A DNA stretch of 10,196 nt. Origin: an uncultured bacterium. Lineage in GTDB: Bacteria > Patescibacteriota > Minisyncoccia > Phycocordibacterales > UBA1006. Below are positions 1 through 4,250 of this stretch, in pieces. A program made the position numbers and the translations under genes. The stretch spans positions 1-10,196 of the forward strand of contig CAIQMU010000090.1 of the NCBI GenBank assembly GCA_903873095.1. Reading direction: 5' to 3'. The notes beneath the pieces are model-generated. The model saw only the letters and a list, made by a program, of their open reading frames with translations. It was not told where the DNA came from and searched no databases. How positions within the stretch are numbered: the first letter of the stretch is position 1; each line of letters opens with the position of its first letter.

Positions 1-152
1 CGTTCTACTCGTTTTTCGAGTCGTTCAAATTTTTCTTCAAACATATCCATACGTTCTCCAGAAAGTTCGATCTTTCGATCGATATTTTCAAGCAAAATGA
101 GCACCTTGTTTTCAAAAGGCATATCCGATTGTGGTGAAGACTTACTTTTCAT
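1..152 (-). CDS. Partial coiled-coil protein of unknown function (5' end only)
   Basis: An open frame reads leftward from an ATG at 152 and runs off the window edge, giving 50 complete codons. I do not recognise the family. The first 12 residues are polar. From about residue 13 the sequence has regular hydrophobic spacing in a Glu/Lys/Arg-rich context (KVLILLENIDRKIEL, then MDMFEEKFERLEKRVE), which is typical of a coiled coil. There is no signal peptide or membrane segment in the visible part. The start is supported by a TATACT -10 box at 160-165 lying 7 nt before the ATG, the same geometry as other genes here. Codon use (GAA, CGA, AAA) resembles the neighbours. It could be a small stand-alone coiled-coil protein or the N-terminus of something larger; the window cannot tell. 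Confidence 0.6.
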   Translation of the reverse strand, partial: MKSKSSPQSDMPFENKVLILLENIDRKIELSGERMDMFEEKFERLEKRVE

Positions 153-159
153 GGCAACA

Positions 160-182
160 AGTATAACGTGCGTAATTATTCC
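160..182 (-). promoter_or_regulatory. Probable leaderless promoter of the partial coiled-coil gene
   Basis: On the minus strand a TATACT -10 hexamer occupies 165-160, followed by 7 nt and then the ATG at 152, so transcription would begin at or next to the start codon. A weak TTGCGG -35 candidate lies 16 nt upstream of the -10. The call rests mainly on the -10 box and its spacing, which matches parB and the gene starting at 3172. Confidence 0.45.
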
Positions 183-243
183 CGCAACTATGCACAAGTG
201 GTTTCTTTATTTTTTCTTTATCACCCAACCAAATTATCAATAT

Positions 244-268
244 AAAAACCCTCACAAAGAGGATTTTT
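244..268 (-). terminator. Rho-independent terminator after tRNA-Leu
   Basis: On the minus strand a 10-bp stem (AAAAATCCTC with GAGGGTTTTT, one G-T wobble) and a 5-nt loop end in a U run, starting 7 nt past the tRNA 3' end. The A run on the other arm makes it potentially bidirectional. Confidence 0.75.
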
Positions 269-275
269 ATATGTG

Positions 276-359
276 TGCCCGGGGTGGGACTTGAACCCAC
301 ACGTCCGTAAAGACAATAGATTTTGAGTCTATCGCGGCTACCAATTACGCCACCCGGGC
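276..359 (-). tRNA. tRNA-Leu(CAA)
   Basis: Read on the minus strand, this is an 84-nt class II tRNA. The 7-bp acceptor stem is GCCCGGG paired with CCCGGGC, with A as discriminator. The D arm contains TTGGTAG, and the anticodon stem is ATAGA/TCTAT around the loop CTCAAAA, giving anticodon CAA (reads the Leu codon UUG). A long variable arm follows (TGTCTTTACGGACGT region), then a T arm GTGGG-TTCAAGT-CCCAC. The long variable arm and anticodon together identify leucine. The 3' end is followed by CAC rather than CCA, so CCA must be added by a nucleotidyltransferase. A terminator follows directly downstream. Confidence 0.95.
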
Positions 360-369
360 AAATAACGTC

Positions 370-383
370 CTGAGAGTTCTCAG
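370..383. repeat. 14-bp palindrome just upstream of tRNA-Leu
   Basis: CTGAGA-GT-TCTCAG is a perfect 6-bp inverted repeat located 11 nt upstream of the tRNA 5' end on the minus strand. It has no U run and so is not a terminator. It may be a processing hairpin in the tRNA leader, or chance. No convincing tRNA promoter hexamers were found around it. Confidence 0.3.
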
Positions 384-517
384 AACGACAACCATTCCGG
401 TCAAATGGATTCAGGGATTTTTACATCCTTTCCAATGACTCGCTCATAGCTTGCGCCGCATTAAGGAATCTGTTGTGAAAGCAGGATATCACATTTCTGC
501 AAATTTTCAAATTTTTT

Positions 518-545
518 TTGTATCTTGATTTTTCTCTGCTATAAT
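518..545 (+). promoter_or_regulatory. Extended -10, leaderless promoter of parB
   Basis: A perfect TATAAT at 540-545 is preceded by TGC, forming an extended -10. TTGTAT at 518-523 is a weak -35 with a 16-nt spacer. Only 6 nt separate TATAAT from the ATG at 552, so the transcript should start at or within a base or two of the start codon. This decides the parB start: the upstream in-frame ATG at 525 lies upstream of the -10 box and would not be transcribed. Confidence 0.75.
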
Positions 546-551
546 TTATCC

Positions 552-1661
552 ATGCAGCAATATCACAACTCAATTTTCTGGGTAGAGACAGAAAAAATAA
601 ATCCAAATCCATTTCAACCGCGTAAAGAATTCGAACCTCGTGCGCTTCAAGACTTGGCAGATTCGATTCGTCAGTACGGCGTTCTACAGCCGTTGGTTGT
701 TACGCGAAAAGAAATCGAAAAAGATGACGGACTTGTCGTGCAGTATGAATTGATTGCTGGAGAACGACGACTTCGTGCATCACGCCTTGCAGGTCTTCCA
801 CAAGTACCTGTCATTATTCGTGCAGGTCACGAGGATGACAAGATGAAGCTTGAGCTTGCTATCATTGAAAACTTGCAACGTGAAGATTTGAATCCTATTG
901 ATCGTGCTCAGGCGTTTCTTAAATTACACCAAGAATTCGGACTCACCCATGGTGAAGTCGGTAAGAAAATGGGGAAGAGTCGCGAGTATGTTTCAAATAC
1001 TCTTCGATTACTCACGCTTCCACAAGAAATCATGGATGCGCTTTCCGAGAAACGCATTTCAGAAGGCCATACGCGACCACTCCTGATGCTTGCGGATCGT
1101 CCTGCGGAACAAGTTACCTTGTTCAAGGAAATCGCTATTAAAAAACTTTCCGTTCGTGAGGCAGAGCGCATCGCACGAGGTATCGCTTCTGACAAGGCGC
1201 GCAAGAAAGATCTCAATTCTGATCCGGAACTCATTGCGTATCAAAATCGTCTTGCGGAAACTCTTGGTACGCGTGTCTCGATTGAGAAACGTGAAGTCGG
1301 TGGAAAAATTGTCATTGATTATTTTTCACCAAGTGACCTGGCGGCGATTCTTGAACTGTTGAAATCAAATGAATCGAAAGGGAGCGGGCATATGATGGAG
1401 AACTATATTGCGTCAAAATCTCACCCGGTTTCCTCCGGAAACCACCCTCTCCTGGAAGGAGAGGGTCACATCTCCTCTTCATTACCAGAGACATTTTCTC
1501 CAGAACTTCCAGCTCCGACACTCGAAGAAACACAGCCATCACACATGGCAATAGGTGAACCGGAACTTCATTCTCCTGAAATGTTGGATGATAGGTCACA
1601 AGAAGACAAGAACGAGGAAGATTCGACTGATTTGTATAATGTAAACAACTTTACGATATAA
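552..1661 (+). CDS. parB: ParB/Spo0J-family chromosome partitioning protein with long C-terminal tail
   Basis: ParB-type CTPase/DNA-binding protein that loads and spreads at parS sites to drive origin segregation with ParA and SMC. From M1 at 552 (369 aa) the order is: ParB N-terminal domain about 10-110, with the GERRLRA CTP-binding motif at 70-76 and the ENLQREDLNPIDRA box at 106-119; helix-turn-helix about 131-154 (LTHGEVGKKMGKSREYVSNT); and a C-terminal dimerisation domain about 235-271. The remaining 98 residues, roughly 272-369, go beyond the family's usual end. They are acidic, Pro/Ser-rich and probably disordered, and at 290-306 they include a stretch encoded by a palindromic repeat also found after typA. 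No parA or parS-like site was recognised in the window, so the partner must lie elsewhere. The leaderless promoter fixes the start. The gene ends in a bidirectional terminator shared with the convergent LOG gene. Family assignment is secure; the role of the tail is unknown. Confidence 0.95.
   Translation: MQQYHNSIFWVETEKINPNPFQPRKEFEPRALQDLADSIRQYGVLQPLVVTRKEIEKDDGLVVQYELIAGERRLRASRLAGLPQVPVIIRAGHEDDKMKLELAIIENLQREDLNPIDRAQAFLKLHQEFGLTHGEVGKKMGKSREYVSNTLRLLTLPQEIMDALSEKRISEGHTRPLLMLADRPAEQVTLFKEIAIKKLSVREAERIARGIASDKARKKDLNSDPELIAYQNRLAETLGTRVSIEKREVGGKIVIDYFSPSDLAAILELLKSNESKGSGHMMENYIASKSHPVSSGNHPLLEGEGHISSSLPETFSPELPAPTLEETQPSHMAIGEPELHSPEMLDDRSQEDKNEEDSTDLYNVNNFTI
1420..1466 (+). repeat. 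Double-hairpin palindromic element, copy 1 (in frame inside parB)
   Basis: Two adjacent hairpins: GGTTTCC-TCC-GGAAACC, then ACCCTCTCC-TGGAA-GGAGAGGGT (9-bp perfect stem). Apart from one substitution and one 1-nt indel in the first loop, the same unit occurs at 6056-6103. Here it is translated as SHPVSSGNHPLLEGEGH in the non-conserved ParB tail and keeps the frame open. Confidence 0.85.
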
Positions 1662-1684
1662 AAAACTCCCATTGGGAGTTTTTT
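1660..1684. terminator. Bidirectional terminator between parB and the LOG gene
   Basis: An 11-bp perfect stem, AAAAAACTCCC with GGGAGTTTTTT around the 3-nt loop ATT, begins inside the parB stop codon. Both arms carry A/T runs, so it serves parB rightward and the LOG gene (ending at 1691) leftward. Confidence 0.9.
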
Positions 1685-1690
1685 ATTTTA

Positions 1691-2437
1691 CTAATCCTTT
1701 TTCTCTCCACGTCGTGGAGCACTTTTAATTATTTCAATAATCTTATCTTCATCATCAGTGATAGTGTACATGTTTTCATCACCTGCAGAAATTTTTCCTT
1801 CAGGAAGAAGTTTTTGAATCACGAATTGCTGAAGAGGTCCCCAGAAATCTTCTCCAACCAGTACAAGTCGCACATCAGATGAAATTTTATTCGTTTGAAT
1901 AAGGGTAAGTGACTCAGACAACTCGTCAAGGGTTCCAAACCCACCAGGGAAGAACAGATAGACTTCGGATGCATAGCGCATAACCGTTTTTCGGTTATAA
2001 AAGAAATAAAATGGAATCATGTCAGTCAAATACGGATTCGTAATCTGTTCATGAGGCAAAATGATTTGCATCCCGATTGATTTTCCATTTGCTTCGTACG
2101 CTCCACGGTTTCCAGCCTCCATAATACCAGGACCTCCACCTGTGATGACGGCATAACCACATTCTTTTGCGGCACGGTATCCAATACGGCGAGCTTTCTC
2201 GTAATATTTTTCTCCGACAGGTGTTCGGGCTGATCCGAAAATAGTCACTGATTTTTGCAAATGTTCAACAAAATCAAGTCCTTGACGAAGTTCCTCGTCA
2301 GAAACGCAGATTTCTGTTTCAACATCGTCTTTTCCATGTAATTTAATACATCCGGCGCGGATATCGTCGATGGTTAAATGCTTTGGGCGAAAGGGTCGAT
2401 TATCAACGGCCTCGATTGGTTTTGGGGTATCTTCCAT
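1691..2437 (-). CDS. LOG-family (TIGR00730-type) Rossmann-fold nucleotide-binding protein
   Basis: Cytosolic 248-aa protein of the LOG/YgdH family, formerly often labelled lysine decarboxylase. Characterised members are nucleoside-5'-monophosphate phosphoribohydrolases that release a base and ribose 5-phosphate. Visible motifs are GSARTP at 68-73, the phosphate-binding GGGPGIMEAGNRGA at 100-113, NRK at 148-150 with the conserved Arg, and PGGFGTLDE at 164-172 ending in the conserved catalytic Glu. The first 60 residues are an N-terminal extension typical of longer bacterial members. The exact substrate (a nucleotide clean-up role is likely; cytokinin production is not implied) cannot be read from sequence. 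The gene is monocistronic, convergent with parB, and has an extended -10 promoter just upstream of the ATG at 2437. No active-site residue appears lost. Confidence 0.9.
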   Translation of the reverse strand: MEDTPKPIEAVDNRPFRPKHLTIDDIRAGCIKLHGKDDVETEICVSDEELRQGLDFVEHLQKSVTIFGSARTPVGEKYYEKARRIGYRAAKECGYAVITGGGPGIMEAGNRGAYEANGKSIGMQIILPHEQITNPYLTDMIPFYFFYNRKTVMRYASEVYLFFPGGFGTLDELSESLTLIQTNKISSDVRLVLVGEDFWGPLQQFVIQKLLPEGKISAGDENMYTITDDEDKIIEIIKSAPRRGEKKD

Positions 2438-2447
2438 AGTACGTGCA

Positions 2448-2456
2448 ATTATATCA
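2448..2456 (-). promoter_or_regulatory. Extended -10 promoter of the LOG gene
   Basis: The minus strand reads TGATATAAT at 2456-2448, a perfect extended -10 (TGnTATAAT). It lies 10 nt before the ATG at 2437, predicting a leader of only about 3-4 nt. The -35 region falls in the terminator of the preceding operon and shows no good match. Confidence 0.6.
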
Positions 2457-2465
2457 GAGCCAACA

Positions 2466-2495
2466 AAAAAGACATACTCGTCAGTACATCTTTTT
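2466..2495 (-). terminator. Terminator of the YtxG/YtxH-like operon
   Basis: On the minus strand, a 12-bp stem with two wobbles (AAAAAGATGTAC with GTATGTCTTTTT), a 6-nt loop and a U run lie 23 nt past the stop at 2519. It fits the minus strand better, because the wobbles become mismatches on the plus strand. Confidence 0.7.
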
Positions 2496-2518
2496 AGTGG
2501 TTATTTAGATAAGCACTA

Positions 2519-2902
2519 TTACTTGCCCTGCGTAGCTTTACGCGAAGCAGGGACTTTTTTCTTTGGAGCTGGAGCAAGTTCTTTCTTGATATCTTTCCAG
2601 TGCTTTTTCAAATCCTTAGAAAATAGTGCGATTTCTTCTGGTGCCATGTCTTTTACCTTGGCATATTTTTCTGAAACCACATCAATTGCCTGGTGGTAAT
2701 TTTCTTCTGACAAGTCCTTTGCTTTTTCAAGTTTTTCCATTACTTCACCCTTGGCTTTGATTGCCCATGATTTCAAATTTTTTCGGTGTTTCTTGCCATC
2801 TTTTCCGTAGAAGAAATATCCTCCTGCGATTGCTGCAGCTGCTGCCCCTGCGATTCCGAGACCTGTTACTAATTTATCAACGTTGGTGTTTTTCTGTACC
2901 AT
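2519..2902 (-). CDS. YtxH-like small membrane-anchored protein
   Basis: A 127-aa protein with one N-terminal Ala/Gly-rich membrane segment (about 12-32) followed at once by the basic FYGKDGKKHRKNLKSW stretch (31-46), which matches the YtxH-like pattern of a glycine-rich anchor plus a short G-K-x-x-R/K signature. Residues 47-110 are charged and helical, probably a coiled coil or amphipathic helix. The last 17 residues are a Lys/Pro/Ala tail. YtxH-type proteins are stress-associated cell-envelope proteins of unknown mechanism in Firmicutes, and similar proteins are common in CPR genomes. It follows the 74-aa membrane protein by 45 nt on the same strand, with a terminator only after this gene, so they look like one operon. 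No Shine-Dalgarno sequence precedes the ATG at 2902. The family call is from pattern only. Confidence 0.7.
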   Translation of the reverse strand: MVQKNTNVDKLVTGLGIAGAAAAAIAGGYFFYGKDGKKHRKNLKSWAIKAKGEVMEKLEKAKDLSEENYHQAIDVVSEKYAKVKDMAPEEIALFSKDLKKHWKDIKKELAPAPKKKVPASRKATQGK

Positions 2903-2947
2903 TTGTTTAATTCAACATTATGTTCTGATAACTCGTTTATTATATTC

Positions 2948-3172
2948 CTATTTTTTGTGCTTGCCAAATAATTTCTCTGAAAGGATCTCTTTGATCGCAG
3001 AAACAACTGATCGTGCACGAATGACGTCATCGTCGAATACCGTGACGATGTGTTTTATTTTCTTTGTGACACCGATCAGTTCGCCGAGTAATATAGCAAT
3101 CATGATTCCAATGACGAGGAAGACAAGTACGATCGCCATGAGTAAAATATTTGTTGCAAGAAGTGTATTCAT
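2948..3172 (-). CDS. Small single-pass membrane protein (YtxG/DUF948-like candidate)
   Basis: A 74-aa protein with one strong hydrophobic helix at about residues 7-34 (LLMAIVLVFLVIGIMIAILL core) and a short, charged, probably helical cytoplasmic part ending KLFGKHKK. The size, N-terminal anchor and helical tail recall a minimal YtxG/DUF948 protein, and the gene lies directly upstream of a YtxH-like gene, as ytxG does in the Bacillus ytxGHJ operon. That context is the main argument; the sequence alone is too short to be certain. The start at 3172 is supported by an extended -10 promoter 6 nt upstream, predicting a leaderless mRNA. The stop is TAG. Confidence 0.7.
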   Translation of the reverse strand: MNTLLATNILLMAIVLVFLVIGIMIAILLGELIGVTKKIKHIVTVFDDDVIRARSVVSAIKEILSEKLFGKHKK

Positions 3173-3178
3173 GGTTCA

Positions 3179-3187
3179 AGTATAGCA
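3179..3187 (-). promoter_or_regulatory. Extended -10, leaderless promoter of the YtxG/YtxH-like operon
   Basis: The minus strand reads TGCTATACT at 3187-3179 (extended -10), followed by 6 nt and the ATG at 3172, the same geometry as parB. The -35 region (TTTATT, 17-nt spacer) is poor. Confidence 0.65.
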
Positions 3188-3199
3188 AAAAATAATTTC

Positions 3200-3232
3200 A
3201 AAATAAAAAGCGTACTCAAGGAGAACGCTTGT
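3200..3232 (-). terminator. Terminator overlapping the end of the 53-aa gene
   Basis: The stem AAGCGT-T-CTC with GAG-T-ACGCTT (one T-T mismatch, 3-nt loop, core 3208-3230) is followed on the minus strand by TTTATTTT. The TGA stop at 3218-3216 lies in the hairpin. The A run before it makes weak rightward function possible too. Confidence 0.65.
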
Positions 3233-3377
3233 TTTTTGCAATTTTCTTTTCGAGGTTTTGTAGGACCACGAGAGGGTTTTCCTTGATTCTTGATATATGA
3301 AACTCTTTCTGGATTTTGGGTGGAGGTTCTTGTATTAGAATTATCTTACCAAGAGTTTTATTTTCTTCTTCTGCCAT
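3216..3377 (-). CDS. Small hypothetical protein, 53 aa
   Basis: An ATG at 3377 opens a 53-codon frame ending in TGA. The protein starts MAEEENKTLGKIILIQEPPP and ends KKIAKNKRSP. It is soluble-looking and highly charged, with an acidic start, a basic end and a PPPK turn in the middle. I do not recognise it. The coding call rests on context: a near-consensus promoter (TTGACA, 17-nt spacer, TATCAT) sits 17 nt upstream and a terminator hairpin overlaps the stop codon, so promoter, frame and terminator form a self-contained unit of about 200 bp. The predicted leader is about 10 nt and has no Shine-Dalgarno sequence. The alternative is a small non-coding RNA whose open frame is accidental; the tight fit of the frame between promoter and terminator argues for coding. 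Confidence 0.55.
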   Translation of the reverse strand: MAEEENKTLGKIILIQEPPPKIQKEFHISRIKENPLVVLQNLEKKIAKNKRSP

Positions 3378-3394
3378 TGTTTAAGTTTTAGTTG

Positions 3395-3423
3395 ATGATA
3401 GGGGAATGAAGAATATTTGTCAA
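3395..3423 (-). promoter_or_regulatory. Near-consensus promoter of the 53-aa gene
   Basis: On the minus strand, a perfect TTGACA at 3423-3418, a 17-nt spacer and TATCAT at 3400-3395. Its -35 box begins a few bases past the U run of the upstream gene's terminator, so the two transcription units are packed end to end. Confidence 0.75.
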
Positions 3424-3424
3424 A

Positions 3425-3449
3425 TAAAAACCTCCGTTACAATGGAGGT
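3425..3449 (-). terminator. Terminator overlapping the end of the 68-aa gene
   Basis: On the minus strand, the stem ACCTCC/GGAGGT with an 8-nt loop is followed by a U run. The 5' arm lies in the last codons of the gene and the TAA at 3439-3437 is in the loop. Confidence 0.65.
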
Positions 3450-3643
3450 GTATTTTTGTTGTGTAGCTCTTGCCGTTTTAGTGAAATGTTTTCCATGTAG
3501 ATAATCTGATCTTGGAATGACATTGTATCTAGGATTTCAATATCGAAATCAAGATTCGGATCAAACTGATCATTGATTGGTGAAAGACTACTTGATGATC
3601 GTGGTTCTGGATTCTCGGGTATATTAGTTGGATTTTCAGGCAT
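3437..3643 (-). CDS. Small acidic hypothetical protein, 68 aa
   Basis: I do not recognise this protein. From the ATG at 3643 it has 68 residues. The first 30 are Pro/Glu/Asn/Ser-rich and probably disordered (MPENPTNIPENPEPRSSSS). Residues 30-60 are acidic to amphipathic (DPNLDFDIEILDTMSFQDQI). There is no membrane segment or cysteine. A longer frame starts at 3676, but a strong promoter (TTGACA, 17-nt spacer, TATAGT) overlaps that upstream ATG and would start RNA near 3649, so the ATG at 3643 is the better start. The gene is divergent from the 146-aa gene at 3730 and is followed by its own terminator, then by the 53-aa unit. Function unknown. Confidence 0.55.
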   Translation of the reverse strand: MPENPTNIPENPEPRSSSSLSPINDQFDPNLDFDIEILDTMSFQDQIIYMENISLKRQELHNKNTPPL

Positions 3644-3655
3644 ATCTTTTTTCTG

Positions 3656-3684
3656 ACTATAGAAAATCCTTGCCATTTTGTCAA
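3656..3684 (-). promoter_or_regulatory. Near-consensus promoter of the 68-aa gene
   Basis: On the minus strand, a perfect TTGACA at 3684-3679, a 17-nt spacer and TATAGT at 3661-3656. The predicted start near 3649 leaves a leader of about 6 nt before the ATG at 3643. Its -35 box lies inside a 17-bp sequence repeated upstream of typA and overlaps the divergent promoter for 3730. Confidence 0.8.
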
Positions 3685-3698
3685 TTTTTTAGTACATT
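3670..3698 (+). promoter_or_regulatory. Probable promoter of the 146-aa gene
   Basis: TTGCCA at 3670-3675, a 17-nt spacer and TACATT at 3693-3698. The -35 end and the spacer share 17 exact bases with the typA promoter, in the same phase. The predicted leader is about 25 nt. A TAAAAT at 3711-3716 is an alternative -10, but without a -35. Confidence 0.45.
3674..3690 (+). repeat. 17-bp direct repeat, copy 1
   Basis: CATTTTGTCAATTTTTT, identical to 4217-4233. The two copies flank the 146-aa gene and its terminator, 543 bp apart, and each covers the end of the -35 box and the spacer of a plus-strand promoter. Confidence 0.8.
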
Positions 3699-3729
3699 CA
3701 AGAAAACACTTAAAATTTAAAACTAAGAT

Positions 3730-4170
3730 ATGAATCAGAACATAATAACAACCGACAAGATGTCCGAACTTGGCAAAAAGGTTTTTGATTTTGTTAAAGC
3801 ACATGACTTGAACTATAAAGATATACAAAATAGTGTCGCTGACACATTCAAGGTCTTGATGGCTCATGTCAAAAGTTTTTTGGATCAAAATCCAAGTATT
3901 GAGCCTGACAAGTTACACACACTTTATTTCTATGACGCATCATTGTTTGAGGGGAAACACGATCGTCTTCTTGATACAATGGCATGTTGTGACTTGATTG
4001 CGACCTATGCATTTAAAGTGTTAACACTTGCGCCCCTTGAACCTGAAATGCCAGAACCAGAAGAAGGAATTTTACGTCCAATTTCTCCACCGAAGGAATG
4101 TTATGAATATCAGGGCCATGCAGCAATGATTGATTTTAGTAAAATGTACGGAGACGATATTCGAGTATGA
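3730..4170 (+). CDS. Hypothetical soluble protein, 146 aa
   Basis: I do not recognise this protein. Residues 10-55 look alpha-helical (SELGKKVFDFVKAHDLNYKD, then TFKVLMAHVKSFLDQNP), and 60-100 are mixed with a CC pair at 86-87. A Pro/Glu-rich linker follows (PLEPEMPEPEEGILRPISPP, 102-121), with a short tail ending GDDIRV. There is no signal peptide, membrane segment or clear catalytic motif. The ATG at 3730 is the first in frame after the predicted promoter; M11 at 3760 is an alternative. The TGA stop is followed by a terminator whose hairpin begins 6 nt later, which supports TGA acting as a stop. The gene is flanked by a 17-bp direct repeat and sits between a divergent tiny gene and typA. 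The helical N-terminus plus acidic linker might suggest a binding or adaptor role, but that is a guess. Confidence 0.75.
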   Translation: MNQNIITTDKMSELGKKVFDFVKAHDLNYKDIQNSVADTFKVLMAHVKSFLDQNPSIEPDKLHTLYFYDASLFEGKHDRLLDTMACCDLIATYAFKVLTLAPLEPEMPEPEEGILRPISPPKECYEYQGHAAMIDFSKMYGDDIRV

Positions 4171-4175
4171 ACTTC

Positions 4176-4205
4176 AAACATCCGACAATAGCTCGGATGT
4201 TTTTT
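4176..4205 (+). terminator. Terminator of the 146-aa gene
   Basis: A 10-bp stem AAACATCCGA/TCGGATGTTT with a 7-nt loop (CAATAGC) and a U run, beginning 6 nt after the TGA at 4168-4170. It separates this gene from typA, whose promoter starts 8 bp later. Confidence 0.85.
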
Positions 4206-4212
4206 AATTTAC

Positions 4213-4241
4213 TAGACATTTTGTCAATTTTTTGTTATGAT
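4213..4241 (+). promoter_or_regulatory. Promoter of typA
   Basis: TAGACA at 4213-4218, a 17-nt spacer and TATGAT at 4236-4241, preceded by TGT (extended -10). The ATG at 4251 is 9 nt after the -10, giving a leader of about 2-3 nt. This rules out the upstream in-frame ATG at 4167. Confidence 0.75.
4217..4233 (+). repeat. 17-bp direct repeat, copy 2
   Basis: Identical to 3674-3690. It forms the last two bases of the typA -35 box and most of the spacer. Confidence 0.8.
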
Positions 4242-4250
4242 GTGCATCTT

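Noticed and set aside
97..294. Plus-strand 65-codon frame across 97-294
   Set aside because: It overlaps the tRNA 3' part, its terminator and the minus-strand coiled-coil gene, and its protein has no plausible features. It is a shadow frame.
525..551. Upstream in-frame start for parB at 525
   Set aside because: The -10 box at 540-545 lies downstream of this ATG, and the extra residues MIFLCYNLS do not fit ParB proteins.
421..612. Minus-strand 63-codon frame covering the parB promoter and start
   Set aside because: It runs antisense over the parB promoter and first codons, lacks a promoter of its own and has low-complexity basic content. The 361-551 gap otherwise holds only the parB promoter and a 14-bp palindrome.
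3216..3643. Toxin-antitoxin pair made of the 53-aa and 68-aa genes
   Set aside because: Each has its own promoter and terminator rather than one operon, and neither protein shows a recognisable toxin fold or antitoxin DNA-binding motif.
4168..4170. Possible TGA recoding (as Gly, code 25)
   Set aside because: TGA at 4168 is followed at once by a terminator and TGA at 3216 sits inside one; no in-frame TGA occurs within the recognised genes.
4167..4250. Upstream in-frame start for typA at 4167
   Set aside because: The extension would be read from the preceding gene's terminator and the typA promoter; TypA proteins begin at about MEIRNIAIIAHVDHG.
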